In this document: one piece after another, positions 9,121 to 16,984 of the stretch
Layout of the letters: every line of letters begins with the position of its first letter
How positions within the stretch are numbered: position 1 is the stretch's first letter
Assembly (NCBI GenBank): GCA_937921485.1
Contig: CAKZSV010000008.1
Coordinates: 30,276 to 94,275 of the forward strand
Direction of reading: 5' to 3'
DNA: 64,000 bases
From: an uncultured bacterium
Lineage (GTDB): Bacteria; Spirochaetota; UBA4802; JAGODF01
Notes under the pieces: model-generated
Told to the model about the DNA's origin: nothing
The model's input: the letters and a program-made list of their open reading frames with translations, nothing else
Databases searched by the model: none
Position numbers and translations under genes: made by a program

Positions 9121-9146
9121 TTATCATTCGTTATCATTGCAATGAT
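9121..9146. repeat. Tandem TTATCATT repeat with a perfect 14-bp palindrome
   Basis: TTATCATTCG is followed directly by TTATCATTGC, and ATCATTGCAATGAT at 9133-9146 is a perfect palindrome. It lies in the 275-base gap between the lipoprotein and the sulfur operon, which has no gene. Its AT-rich direct and inverted repeats resemble metal-regulator (Fur/Zur-like) sites, but it does not match a consensus well. Confidence 0.35.
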
Positions 9147-9266
9147 GGTTATTTGATCACAATAGTAAAGAAGCGAATACAAGCCACTTGAGAGTGAACC
9201 AACCGCATGAATCATACGAAACTTTATTAATTTTTATAAGATATTTCAAAAGAATTAAAAAATTAC

Positions 9267-9295
9267 TTGACTTTATTGACTGATTATGTTATATT
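9267..9295 (+). promoter_or_regulatory. Sigma70-type promoter of the sulfur assimilation operon
   Basis: TTGACT at 9267-9272 and TATATT at 9290-9295 with a 17-base spacer. Transcription would start near 9302, inside the operator-like sequence at 9301-9317 and just ahead of the CymR-like regulator gene. Confidence 0.65.
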
Positions 9296-9300
9296 TATTT

Positions 9301-9317
9301 CGACTAATTAAATCAAG
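9301..9317. promoter_or_regulatory. Operator-like half-conserved copy of the CTTGACTA/TAGTCAAG palindrome
   Basis: CGACTAATTAAATCAAG matches 13 of 17 positions of the perfect palindrome at 10720-10738. It lies at the expected transcription start of the regulator gene, which would allow self-repression. Isolated CTTGACT halves also occur at 9102-9108 and 9266-9272. Confidence 0.45.
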
Positions 9318-9329
9318 AAAGTAAACAAT

Positions 9330-9740
9330 ATGTTATCGTTATCTACAAAGACAAAATATGGTATTTTAGCTATCGTTGAATTGGCTGAAAATTACGGTAA
9401 AGAAATGGTTCAAATAAGGGATATTGCCAAAAGAAGAAAAGTGCCGAAGAATTATCTTGAGCAGATACTAAACAGACTCACAAAACAGGGGATAGTTAAA
9501 AGTGCTCGTGGAAATAGAGGCGGATATGAACTCGGGAAAGATCCCGGGGAGTTGAAACTATTTGATATTATTGAATCGCTGGAGGGAAAAATGAAGCTGA
9601 AAGAAAACGCTGGCCTGCCAGCACTGCAGGTTTTGTTTGCGGCGGTTGAAGAGAGTATCAATAAAATACTTGATATTTCGATTTTGGAATTTTTGGAGCT
9701 GCAAAAAAAGCACGAAAATGATGTAATATACTATATTTGA
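9330..9740 (+). CDS. Rrf2-family regulator, CymR-like, of sulfur assimilation
   Basis: 136 residues with the Rrf2 winged helix-turn-helix (MLSLSTKTKYGILAIVELA; DIAKRRKVPKNYLEQILNRL; SARGNRGGYELG). Unlike the Rrf2 protein at 2941 it contains no cysteine at all, so it cannot hold an Fe-S cluster. This matches CymR of Bacillus, which senses sulfur status through a complex with the cysteine synthase CysK. Here cysK is the next gene, 11 bases downstream. The gene heads the whole sulfur operon and has its own promoter and operator-like sites. CymR-type control by CysK is inferred from context. Confidence 0.85.
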   Translation: MLSLSTKTKYGILAIVELAENYGKEMVQIRDIAKRRKVPKNYLEQILNRLTKQGIVKSARGNRGGYELGKDPGELKLFDIIESLEGKMKLKENAGLPALQVLFAAVEESINKILDISILEFLELQKKHENDVIYYI

Positions 9741-9751
9741 GGCTGTTTAGT

Positions 9752-10699
9752 ATGAACATTGCTCCTGATATAACAAAACTCATAGGGCATACACCTATGG
9801 TACGGTTGAATAATGTAATAGAATCGGGAAACAATATTATTGCGGCGAAGCTGGAATCCTTCAATCCTGCGGGATCGGTAAAAGAACGTGCTGCGATAAG
9901 TATGATTGAAGATGCCGAAAAAAGAGGTCTCCTCGTGCCCGGCGGAACAATCGTCGAAGCAACGAGCGGAAACACGGGAATCGCTCTTGCCTTTATTGCT
10001 GCTGTCCGTGGTTATAAGTGCATTATTGTCATGCCCGATAGCATGAGTCTGGAACGGCGAAGAATTTTAAATGCCTTTGGAGCACAAGTCGTGTTTACCA
10101 ATGCGCATGAAGGGATGAAGGGAGCAGTTGAGAAGGCCAAAGATTTGCAGTCAAAGATTGAAGGGTCTTTTCTGACAGAACAGTTTGATAATCCGGCCAA
10201 TACTAAAGCGCATGAATTGACGACCGCAGAAGAAATTATCAAAGATACTGATGGCAAAGTGGATGTGGTTGTTGCGGGTGTTGGAACAGGCGGTACAATT
10301 ACCGGCATCGGGAAAAGGCTGAAGCGTAATAATCCGTCAGTAAAAATTATTGCGGTTGAGCCTTCTTCTTCAGCAATTCTAAGTGGCGGGAAATCAGGTT
10401 CACACTGCATTCAGGGAATAGGTGCTGGTTTTAAACCTTCGATATTGGATATGTCGGTTGTCGATGAAGTAATCACCGTAAGCAATGAAGAAGCATATTC
10501 ATGGACAAGGGATATCACTAAAAAGGAGGGTTTATTTGTTGGTATCTCATCAGGCGCAGCCACTTGTGGCGCAGCCAAGTATCTAAAAAAAGCAAAACCG
10601 AATAATTCAATTGTGGTAATAATTTTCCCTGACGCAGGCGAACGATATATAAGTGTTTCAAAACTGATGGATGATAAAGAGCATCAAAATTTAAGGTAG
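9752..10699 (+). CDS. cysK: Cysteine synthase (O-acetylserine sulfhydrylase), PLP enzyme
   Basis: 315 residues of the fold II PLP family. Visible are LIGHTPMVRLN, the PLP lysine in NPAGSVKERAA, the substrate loop EATSGNTGIALA, and the glycine-rich phosphate loop GVGTGGTITGIG. It makes cysteine from O-acetylserine plus sulfide, or from a protein thiocarboxylate as in the CysM/CysO pair of mycobacteria. The ATG at 9752 has GAGG 8 bases upstream; an in-frame TTG at 9737 would overlap the regulator stop and is less likely. Its place between a CymR-like regulator and a sulfur-carrier gene leaves open which sulfur donor it uses. Confidence 0.92.
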   Translation: MNIAPDITKLIGHTPMVRLNNVIESGNNIIAAKLESFNPAGSVKERAAISMIEDAEKRGLLVPGGTIVEATSGNTGIALAFIAAVRGYKCIIVMPDSMSLERRRILNAFGAQVVFTNAHEGMKGAVEKAKDLQSKIEGSFLTEQFDNPANTKAHELTTAEEIIKDTDGKVDVVVAGVGTGGTITGIGKRLKRNNPSVKIIAVEPSSSAILSGGKSGSHCIQGIGAGFKPSILDMSVVDEVITVSNEEAYSWTRDITKKEGLFVGISSGAATCGAAKYLKKAKPNNSIVVIIFPDAGERYISVSKLMDDKEHQNLR

Positions 10700-10719
10700 C
10701 AATTTTTATATGAATTAAA

Positions 10720-10738
10720 CTTGACTAATATAGTCAAG
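10720..10738. promoter_or_regulatory. Perfect palindrome in front of the sulfur-carrier gene, likely regulator site
   Basis: CTTGACTA (10720-10727), ATA, TAGTCAAG (10731-10738): two perfect 8-bp arms. It lies between cysK and the ThiS-like gene, 18 bases before the latter's start. A related sequence overlaps the operon promoter at 9301-9317. This suggests an internal control point for the CymR-like protein. Confidence 0.55.
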
Positions 10739-10756
10739 ATAATAAGGAATAAAGAT

Positions 10757-10969
10757 ATGAACCTCAAAATCAACGGTGAAGAAATAATCATCAAAAAAGA
10801 TAATCTGACTATTTACGACATACTGTCTATCTGCAAAGTTGAAATGCCGGAAATGGTATCGGTCCAACTGAATGGTGCTTTTGTCGAACGCTTGGTTTTT
10901 GCTTCGACTGTCGTTTCTGATGGCGATGAAATTGATTTTCTTTATTTTATGGGAGGGGGCGCTGAATGA
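10757..10969 (+). CDS. hcyS: ThiS/MoaD-like sulfur-carrier protein with residues after the diglycine (HcyS-like)
   Basis: 70 residues with the ubiquitin-like beta-grasp fold (MNLKINGEEIIIKK; VSVQLNGAFVERL; DGDEIDFLYFMGGGAE). Mature ThiS and MoaD end in Gly-Gly, whose carboxylate is adenylated and converted to a thiocarboxylate. This protein ends GGGAE, so two residues must be removed first. The same operon encodes a JAMM protease and a ThiF-like E1, exactly the parts of the Wolinella homocysteine route (HcyS, HcyD, HcyF, MetY) and of the mycobacterial CysO system. The ATG at 10757 has AAGGA upstream. The next gene overlaps by 4 bases. Confidence 0.85.
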   Translation: MNLKINGEEIIIKKDNLTIYDILSICKVEMPEMVSVQLNGAFVERLVFASTVVSDGDEIDFLYFMGGGAE

Positions 10970-12198
10970 ACGGGTTTATGACCAAAGCCATCCATGGAGG
11001 CCTTCGTAAAAAGGACCCTCATGGATCACTCAGGTTTCCGGTATATGATAATGTGGCGTTTGAATTTGAAACAGCCCGTGATCTTGAATTGTCATTTGAA
11101 GGGAAAAAGCCTGCCCATGCTTATTCACGGATTTCAAACCCGACGGTTGAGGATTTCGAGCAGAGGGTAAAAACTCTTGCGGATGCACTATGTGTTATTG
11201 CGGTTTCATCGGGAATGGCTGCGATTTTAAATGTTATTATATCGATAGCGGAGGCAGGCACAAACATCATTGCGTCACGTTTTCTTTTCGGAAACACCAT
11301 CTCGCTCTTTGAGCATACGCTCAAGCCGTGGGGGCTGTCGGTTAAATATGTTGATATGGACTCTCACGATGCTATAGCCGGGGCTATAGATGTTTCAACC
11401 CGTGCGGTGTTTCTTGAGACAATCACCAATCCACAGCTTCAGGTTGCGGATATAAAAAGCATCGCGGACATTGCCCGAAGCCGCGATGTTCCCCTGATTA
11501 TCGACGGAACATTGACCACTCCCTATCTTTTCCGTTCAAAAGACTTTGGTGTTGCAATCGAAGTTCTATCCAGTACCAAGTATATGTCGGGTGGGGCAAC
11601 ATCGGTGGGTGGTGTCATTATTGACAACGGAACCTTCGACTGGGGTAAAAACCCTAAACTGGCATCAGCTTCATGGAAATACGGCCCTTACGCATTGATC
11701 AATCATCTGAGGCGGGAGGTGTACCGCAATATTGGTTCCTGTCTTTCACCCCACAACGCATGGTTGCAGACGTTGGGATTGGAAACTATGGCACTCCGAA
11801 TAGAGCGGAGTTGCGCTAATGCATTTGCCATAGCAAAATTTTTAAAAGAACAACCTGCAATCAGTTCAGTTAACTATCCAGGGCTTGAGGATTCGCCTTA
11901 TCACAATATGGCTATAAGCCAATTTAAAGGGATGGGTGGCGGATTATTAACATTTAACCTTGGAACAAAGGATAAGTGTTTCCGCTTCATGGATGGCTTG
12001 AAAATCATCCGTCGCGCTACAAATCTCAACGATAATAAAACCCTGATTATTCATCCTGCTTCGACGATATTCTGCGAATATTCAGAGGAACAAAGAAAAG
12101 AAATGGGAGTGGACGACGGAATGATTCGCATCGCTACGGGTATAGAAGAATCGGAAGATTTGATTGAAGATTTAAAACGGGGGTTAGATTCAATATGA
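10966..12198 (+). CDS. metY: O-acetylhomoserine sulfhydrylase-type Cys/Met-metabolism PLP enzyme
   Basis: 410 residues, fold I PLP enzyme. The N-terminal TKAIHGGLR and YSRISNPTVEDFE segments, the PLP-binding lysine in SSTKYMSGG near residue 206, and a C-terminal region ending with an IRIATGIEESEDLIEDL motif are all family-typical. It would form homocysteine from an activated homoserine. Placed directly between the carrier and its E1, it most likely accepts sulfur from the carrier thiocarboxylate as in Wolinella, rather than free sulfide. It is coupled by ATGA overlaps at both ends. Cystathionine lyase or synthase activity cannot be excluded from sequence alone. Confidence 0.88.
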   Translation: MNGFMTKAIHGGLRKKDPHGSLRFPVYDNVAFEFETARDLELSFEGKKPAHAYSRISNPTVEDFEQRVKTLADALCVIAVSSGMAAILNVIISIAEAGTNIIASRFLFGNTISLFEHTLKPWGLSVKYVDMDSHDAIAGAIDVSTRAVFLETITNPQLQVADIKSIADIARSRDVPLIIDGTLTTPYLFRSKDFGVAIEVLSSTKYMSGGATSVGGVIIDNGTFDWGKNPKLASASWKYGPYALINHLRREVYRNIGSCLSPHNAWLQTLGLETMALRIERSCANAFAIAKFLKEQPAISSVNYPGLEDSPYHNMAISQFKGMGGGLLTFNLGTKDKCFRFMDGLKIIRRATNLNDNKTLIIHPASTIFCEYSEEQRKEMGVDDGMIRIATGIEESEDLIEDLKRGLDSI

Positions 12199-13007
12199 TA
12201 AATTTTACTGAAGAACAGCTTGAACGGTACAGCCGCCATATCCTTCTCAAAGACGTGGGGGTGGAAGGCCAGGAGCGGTTTATGTCTGGCAAAGTACTCA
12301 TTATCGGCGCAGGCGGTCTCGGCGCGCCTGCGGCGTTGTACCTTGCCGCAGCAGGAGTTGGTACGCTGGGGATTGTTGATGGAGATAAAGTCGAGCTATC
12401 TAACTTGCAGCGTCAGATTATTCACTTCACAGAGGATGTCTCAATTGCGAAGGTAGTATCTGCTACTCAAAAGATACAGGCGCTTAATCCTGATGTAAAA
12501 GTAAATGCAATTCAGGAACATGTCTGTGCCAGTAACATACGCGACATTATACGGGGCTACGACTTCATCATCGATGGAACGGACAATTTCGCCGCAAAGT
12601 TTCTGATTAACGACGCCTGTGTAATGGAAAAAATTCCTTTTTCGCACGGTGGAATACTCAGATTTACCGGACAGACCATGACTATCCTTCCCGATCAATC
12701 GGCATGCTATCGGTGTATTTTTTCGGCTCCACCTCCCAGGAATGCTGTTCCTACCTGCTCGCAGGCTGGTGTTCTGGGAGTTATTGCCGGGATGCTGGGA
12801 ACAATACAGGCGGCCGAAGCGCTCAAATTTTTAGCAAAAGTTGGAACGCTGCTCACCAATAGTTTGTTAACTTTTGATGCACTTGAAATGGATTTTCGCA
12901 AGCTCGTGTTGCGTAAGCAGGCTAATTGTCGTGTATGTGGTGAGCATCCGATAATCCTGGAGCTTATTGATGAAGAACAGCCGGTTTGCGATTTAAAAAA
13001 TAGTTGA
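12195..13007 (+). CDS. hcyF: ThiF/MoeB-type E1 adenylating enzyme for the sulfur carrier (HcyF-like)
   Basis: 270 residues: RYSRHILLKDVGVEGQ, the nucleotide-binding GAGGLGAPAALYLAAAGVG, and the DGDKVELSNLQRQ motif of the ThiF family. Zinc would be held by Cys171 and Cys174 (CYRC) and Cys245 and Cys248 (CRVC). The conserved Cys188 (VPTCSQAG) fits the crossover-loop cysteine. It would adenylate the carrier C-terminus with ATP for sulfur transfer. There is no rhodanese domain at the C-terminus, unlike many MoeB proteins, so sulfur must come from another protein; the TusA domain of the sulfite reductase gene is a candidate. It overlaps metY by 4 bases. Confidence 0.88.
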   Translation: MINFTEEQLERYSRHILLKDVGVEGQERFMSGKVLIIGAGGLGAPAALYLAAAGVGTLGIVDGDKVELSNLQRQIIHFTEDVSIAKVVSATQKIQALNPDVKVNAIQEHVCASNIRDIIRGYDFIIDGTDNFAAKFLINDACVMEKIPFSHGGILRFTGQTMTILPDQSACYRCIFSAPPPRNAVPTCSQAGVLGVIAGMLGTIQAAEALKFLAKVGTLLTNSLLTFDALEMDFRKLVLRKQANCRVCGEHPIILELIDEEQPVCDLKNS

Positions 13008-13016
13008 GGGAAGTCT

Positions 13017-13409
13017 ATGCTGCAGATAAAACAAGAAGTAATCGATTCGATTGTCAAACATGCTCTCAAAGATGCTCCCCTCGAAGCATGCGGATATTTG
13101 GCGGAAAAGGACGGCGTAGTCGAGCTGAGTTTGCCGTTAACAAATATTGACGCTTCAAGCGATCATTTCTCTTTTGATCCAAAGGAACAATTTGAAAGTG
13201 TTCGAAAAGTGAGATCGCAGGGTATGAAACTCCGTGCAGTGTATCATAGCCATCCGGATTCGCCCGCGCGGCCATCAGAAGAGGATATCCGTCTGGCTTT
13301 TGATCCACAATTGAGCTATGTGATTATATCACTTAAACAGGGAACATGCATTAAATCGTTTCGTATCAAGCAAGGGAGCGTTGAAGAAGAAGCAATAGAA
13401 ACCATCTGA
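13017..13409 (+). CDS. hcyD: JAMM/Mov34 metalloprotease that matures the sulfur carrier (HcyD/Mec+-like)
   Basis: 130 residues with a complete JAMM zinc site: Glu23, His77, His79, Ser87 and Asp90 in HSHPDSPARPSEED. Mec+ of mycobacteria and HcyD of Wolinella, which are the same kind of small JAMM protein, cut residues from a ThiS-like carrier to expose the C-terminal glycine or to release the amino-acid adduct. The carrier encoded three genes upstream ends in GGGAE and so needs this trimming. GAGGGA precedes the ATG, 9 bases after the E1 stop. The fit between protease and substrate is strong but inferred. Confidence 0.87.
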   Translation: MLQIKQEVIDSIVKHALKDAPLEACGYLAEKDGVVELSLPLTNIDASSDHFSFDPKEQFESVRKVRSQGMKLRAVYHSHPDSPARPSEEDIRLAFDPQLSYVIISLKQGTCIKSFRIKQGSVEEEAIETI

Positions 13410-13425
13410 TGAGTGAGGGACAACC

Positions 13426-15792
13426 ATGTTGTCATTGTTGTATGAAATACCAGCCTCTCTGGAAAATGAAATAAATAACCTTGAATCGCTCATTTCGGTA
13501 TATCGCCGTAACGCGATTTCTGAACCCGAACTAAAAGCCCACAGGGTGCCATTTGGGATTTACGAGCAACGAAAAAAAGGGACCTTTATGGTTCGCATTC
13601 GTTGCGCTGCAGGTATCATCACGCCGTCTCAATTAAAGCATGTAGCGGAATTGTCTCTCCAATTCGCTTCGGGTATCTTGCATATTACCACGCGCCAGGA
13701 GATTCAGATACATGATGTTGTGATTGAAAATTTAATTTCGATCATACGCGAGTTGGCAAAAGTTGGACTCTCAACGCGCGGGGGAGGCGGAAACACTGTA
13801 CGCAACATTACCGCATCATGGGACTCCGGCGTCGCTACTGACGAAGTGTTTGATGTCGCTCCTTACGCGGTTGCTTTAACGTCTGCAATGATAAATAGAA
13901 GTGATTCATGGCTTCTGCCACGCAAGTATAAGATCGCCTTTTCAAATTCCGAAAAGGACACCGCATTTGCATCGGTCAGCGATCTCGGCTTTATAGCTAA
14001 GATTAAAGATGGAGTGCCTGGATTTCGTGTGTTTGTTGCAGGCGGCATGGGACGGCATTCGCAGCCGGGTCATCTGCTTCATGAGTTCGTCCCGGCATCC
14101 GAAATATTCATCATTGCTGAAGCTATGAAACAGGTATTTTCAAAATATGGTAATAGGAAAAACAAACATACCGCACGGTTGCGCTTCTTATGGAAGTCTC
14201 TTGGGCGTGAACAATTTATTGCTCTTTACGAGAAGGAAAAAGAACGGCTTCTCAAGAATGGCGTCAGATGCCCTGAAATCCGCGCTATTGCAAACGAATT
14301 GACATTTCCCGTATCGATCAAGCCTGAAACGGAAGTCTCTGATGATTTTGATATCTGGAAAAAGCGGTATGTCCGTTCTCAGAAACAGCCGGGAGCGCAC
14401 ATGATTATCCTCCCATTCATTTTCGGACACCTTACAGCCGAGAAAGCAAGGGAACTTGCCGATTTTCTGCTTCCTTTCGGCGACAACACGATCAGGTTCA
14501 CCCATAATCAGAATCTTGCACTTCGTAATATTCCAACTGAATATTTGCCAAATGTCTATCATGTTGTTCAGGGGATTACTGATCTGGCCAAATATCCTGC
14601 GTTGCTGGGCAGTGCTGTGGCATGCGCGGGAGCAAGCACCTGCCAGCTTGGGATATGCCGTTCGCGTGGAGCGCTTGAAGCCATCATTGATAGATTGAAA
14701 GTCTCATCGGTTAATCTTGATATTCTGAATGACTTCCGATTGCACATTTCGGGATGCTCGAATACGTGCGGGCAACACATGATTGCAGACATCGGGTTCT
14801 TTGGCAAAGTGGGGCGGAAAGATCAGCATAGTTATCCATTGTACTCAATTGTCGCAGGAGCGGTCATCGACCCGAAAAGTCAATCACGTCTAGCTGAACA
14901 TATTGATAGTATCAATGCACACGATTTACCCGTATTCGTTGAGAATTTATTGCATCACTACAGCGAAAGGAAATCTCAATATTCGACATTTGTCGCTTAC
15001 CTGCATTCTGAAGGGCTTGAGGTGATTCATAGACTGTGTGACCGATTTAGAGAAATTCCCTCATTTGATATTGACCGAAGCTACTATCGTGATTGGGGAG
15101 ACACTGAGCCTTTTTCACTTGCCGGAAAAGGTACCGGCGAATGCTCGGCTGGATTGTTCGATTTGATCGAACTTGATCTTATGCGCCTCCGTCAGTTACA
15201 AACAGCGCTTTTGGAAAATAGTTTTGAAGCGTCTGCTGCAAGGATGTTGTATGAACTTGCACTTGTCAGCGCGCGAATGCTACTCATTACGCGCGGTGTT
15301 GAAGCTACATCCGATAGTGATGTCTTTGACCAGTTTACAAAGCTGTTTATAGATGCGGGGCTTATTGACGATCGTTTTCGTTTAGTAATAGAAAAAGGTC
15401 GCTCGGGAAAAGCCGAAGAACTTATTTCTCTTCGCAACGATGTCTTTGCCTTGTCGAATGCCGTAGAAAAGCTTTATCAGAGTATGGATAATTCACTGCA
15501 ATTCAAGCCGCATGAATGGGATACGACCGCTCATTCGCACCATGCTATACAGGAAGAACAAACGCATGTGGATCTTTTCAAGGATTTTCGGGGTGTTGCA
15601 TGTCCCATGAATTTCGTCAAGACGAAGATGACTCTGGCGGGATTGAAACCCGGACAGGTACTTGAGATCATGCTTGACGACGGCGACCCCATAGACAATG
15701 TGCCGCGTTCCCTGATTGAAGAGGGACATCAGATAATCGAGCAAAGTAGACGAAACAATTATTGGACAGTAAAAATCAGGAAGGGTCATTAA
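13426..15792 (+). CDS. Siroheme [4Fe-4S] sulfite reductase fused to a TusA-like sulfurtransferase domain
   Basis: 788 residues. The first ~520 residues are a siroheme nitrite/sulfite reductase: two ferredoxin-like half domains and the Cys pattern CAGASTCQLGIC near residue 400 with GCSNTCG near 443, which binds the coupled siroheme-[4Fe-4S]. A helical segment of unknown family follows (about 570-690). The last ~70 residues are TusA/SirA-like (FRGVACPMNFVKTKMTLAGL), with its single catalytic Cys in the ACPMN motif. Sulfite would be reduced to sulfide, which could pass to the TusA cysteine as persulfide and on to the carrier. Context (APS reductase, CysDN) favours sulfite over nitrite. The fusion is uncommon but known in related operons. 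Confidence 0.85.
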   Translation: MLSLLYEIPASLENEINNLESLISVYRRNAISEPELKAHRVPFGIYEQRKKGTFMVRIRCAAGIITPSQLKHVAELSLQFASGILHITTRQEIQIHDVVIENLISIIRELAKVGLSTRGGGGNTVRNITASWDSGVATDEVFDVAPYAVALTSAMINRSDSWLLPRKYKIAFSNSEKDTAFASVSDLGFIAKIKDGVPGFRVFVAGGMGRHSQPGHLLHEFVPASEIFIIAEAMKQVFSKYGNRKNKHTARLRFLWKSLGREQFIALYEKEKERLLKNGVRCPEIRAIANELTFPVSIKPETEVSDDFDIWKKRYVRSQKQPGAHMIILPFIFGHLTAEKARELADFLLPFGDNTIRFTHNQNLALRNIPTEYLPNVYHVVQGITDLAKYPALLGSAVACAGASTCQLGICRSRGALEAIIDRLKVSSVNLDILNDFRLHISGCSNTCGQHMIADIGFFGKVGRKDQHSYPLYSIVAGAVIDPKSQSRLAEHIDSINAHDLPVFVENLLHHYSERKSQYSTFVAYLHSEGLEVIHRLCDRFREIPSFDIDRSYYRDWGDTEPFSLAGKGTGECSAGLFDLIELDLMRLRQLQTALLENSFEASAARMLYELALVSARMLLITRGVEATSDSDVFDQFTKLFIDAGLIDDRFRLVIEKGRSGKAEELISLRNDVFALSNAVEKLYQSMDNSLQFKPHEWDTTAHSHHAIQEEQTHVDLFKDFRGVACPMNFVKTKMTLAGLKPGQVLEIMLDDGDPIDNVPRSLIEEGHQIIEQSRRNNYWTVKIRKGH

Positions 15793-16022
15793 TGCACGAA
15801 AAACGTTATCGCAGTATTGTCAAGGCTGTATCATGGAGATTGACAGGAACTATTGATACGATTGTCATATCTTTTTTAATAAGCGGAAAGATTGGAATAG
15901 CTATTTCTATTGGGTTTGTTGAGCTTTTTACAAAAATAGCGCTCTATTATTGCCACGAACGGCTCTGGAATCGGATATCGTTTGGACGCGCAAAAGATTG
16001 TTCACAAGAATATAATATCTAA
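15792..16022 (+). CDS. DUF2061 small membrane protein
   Basis: 76 residues from an ATG that shares one base with the upstream stop (TAATG). The pattern RSIVKAVSWRLTGTIDTIVISFLISG, then FVELFTKIALYYCHERLWNRI is that of DUF2061, a two-helix inner-membrane protein often encoded beside sulfate adenylyltransferase genes. Its role is not known; a link with sulfate uptake or CysDN has been suggested by context. The 10-residue upstream extension of the frame lies inside the previous gene and is ignored. Confidence 0.85.
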   Translation: MHEKRYRSIVKAVSWRLTGTIDTIVISFLISGKIGIAISIGFVELFTKIALYYCHERLWNRISFGRAKDCSQEYNI

Positions 16023-16037
16023 TGGAGCAAAACAGAT

Positions 16038-16241
16038 ATGCAAGCAATCGAAAAACTGAAAGAAATCATTGCGAGTTGCCACAGCGCGATCATTGCTTTT
16101 TCCGGCGGAGTAGATAGCACTTTTCCCGCTGTGGTTGCAAAGACAGTTTTTGCAAATTGGCTTCTTCCGCCAGAGAATGGCAGTTTTGCCTGTCTTGCGT
16201 CCCGTTTTCCATACGGCGAAACTATTACTGTTAATTACTGA
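16038..16241 (+). pseudogene. larE remnant (PP-loop sulfur-insertion enzyme) with internal deletion
   Basis: 67 residues. The first part, KLKEIIASCHSAIIAFSGGVDST, is the N-terminus of LarE-type ATP-pyrophosphatases. After about 15 more residues it jumps to LPPENGSFACLASRFPYGE, a motif found some 150 residues into normal LarE, and it stops soon after. The middle (about 100 residues) and the C-terminal half are therefore missing, although the deletion kept the frame. LarE supplies sulfur for the nickel-pincer cofactor of lactate racemase. The fragment may be a decayed gene, or it could still be translated as a short peptide within the operon. Confidence 0.75.
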
Positions 16242-16249
16242 GGAGCGCA

Positions 16250-16972
16250 ATGAGCATGAATGACATGATATTCAGTCTAAAGCTTGCAGTCAGTGGTAAG
16301 GATGCCAAGGGTATTATCACTGAGGTATTAAAGCTGATCCCTCCGAATAGAATCGTTCTTGCCTCGAGCCTCAGCGCTGAGGACCAGGTACTGACGCATA
16401 TAGTATGCTCTGCAGTAGAGAAGCCTCGGATCTTCACAATTGATACGGGGAGGCTTTTCCCTGAAATTTATGAAACCATGGAGCGGTCAATGGAGCGATA
16501 TGGTTTCCACTATGAGGTGCTTGCTCCCAATACGTCGGAAATTGAAGGGATGGTCGGTGAGCATGGCCCTAACCTTTTCTACCGGAGCATAGAACTTAGA
16601 AAGCTATGCTGCTCTGTGAGGAAGATTCATCCACTCATGCGTGTTCTTTCAACAGCCGATGCATGGGTTTGCGGATTGCGGCGAGATCAGGCGATTACAC
16701 GGACCGAAACAGAGCCGATTGAATGGGATGATGAAAACAATATCATTAAAATCAATCCACTTTTTGACTGGAGCGAAGGAGATGTTTGGAAATTCATCAG
16801 ACAGAACGATATTCCTTATAATCCTCTCCACGACCGAGGTTTTCGCAGCATTGGATGCGCGCCGTGCACAAGAGCTATTGGGCCTGATGATGATGTCCGG
16901 GCAGGTCGGTGGTGGTGGGAGGAACCGGAACATAAAGAGTGCGGGTTACATAACAGACAAAAACAGAACTAA
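16250..16972 (+). CDS. cysH: APS reductase (assimilatory, [4Fe-4S] type)
   Basis: 240 residues of the PAPS/APS reductase family. Instead of the single Cys of PAPS reductases it has the CC...CxxC set: Cys120-Cys121 (KLCCSVRK) and Cys203-Cys206 (GCAPCTRAI), ligands for the [4Fe-4S] cluster of APS reductases, plus the C-terminal ECGLH with the catalytic cysteine. It reduces APS directly to sulfite, so no APS kinase is needed. That agrees with the degenerate kinase domain on the CysN protein downstream. GAGGAG precedes the ATG at 16250, which begins 8 bases after the larE remnant. Confidence 0.92.
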   Translation: MSMNDMIFSLKLAVSGKDAKGIITEVLKLIPPNRIVLASSLSAEDQVLTHIVCSAVEKPRIFTIDTGRLFPEIYETMERSMERYGFHYEVLAPNTSEIEGMVGEHGPNLFYRSIELRKLCCSVRKIHPLMRVLSTADAWVCGLRRDQAITRTETEPIEWDDENNIIKINPLFDWSEGDVWKFIRQNDIPYNPLHDRGFRSIGCAPCTRAIGPDDDVRAGRWWWEEPEHKECGLHNRQKQN

Positions 16973-16984
16973 CGGAGGATGAAT

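Noticed and set aside
10700..10756. SAM-type riboswitch ahead of the methionine-pathway genes
   Set aside because: Only about 57 bases with one palindrome; there is no room for the aptamer.
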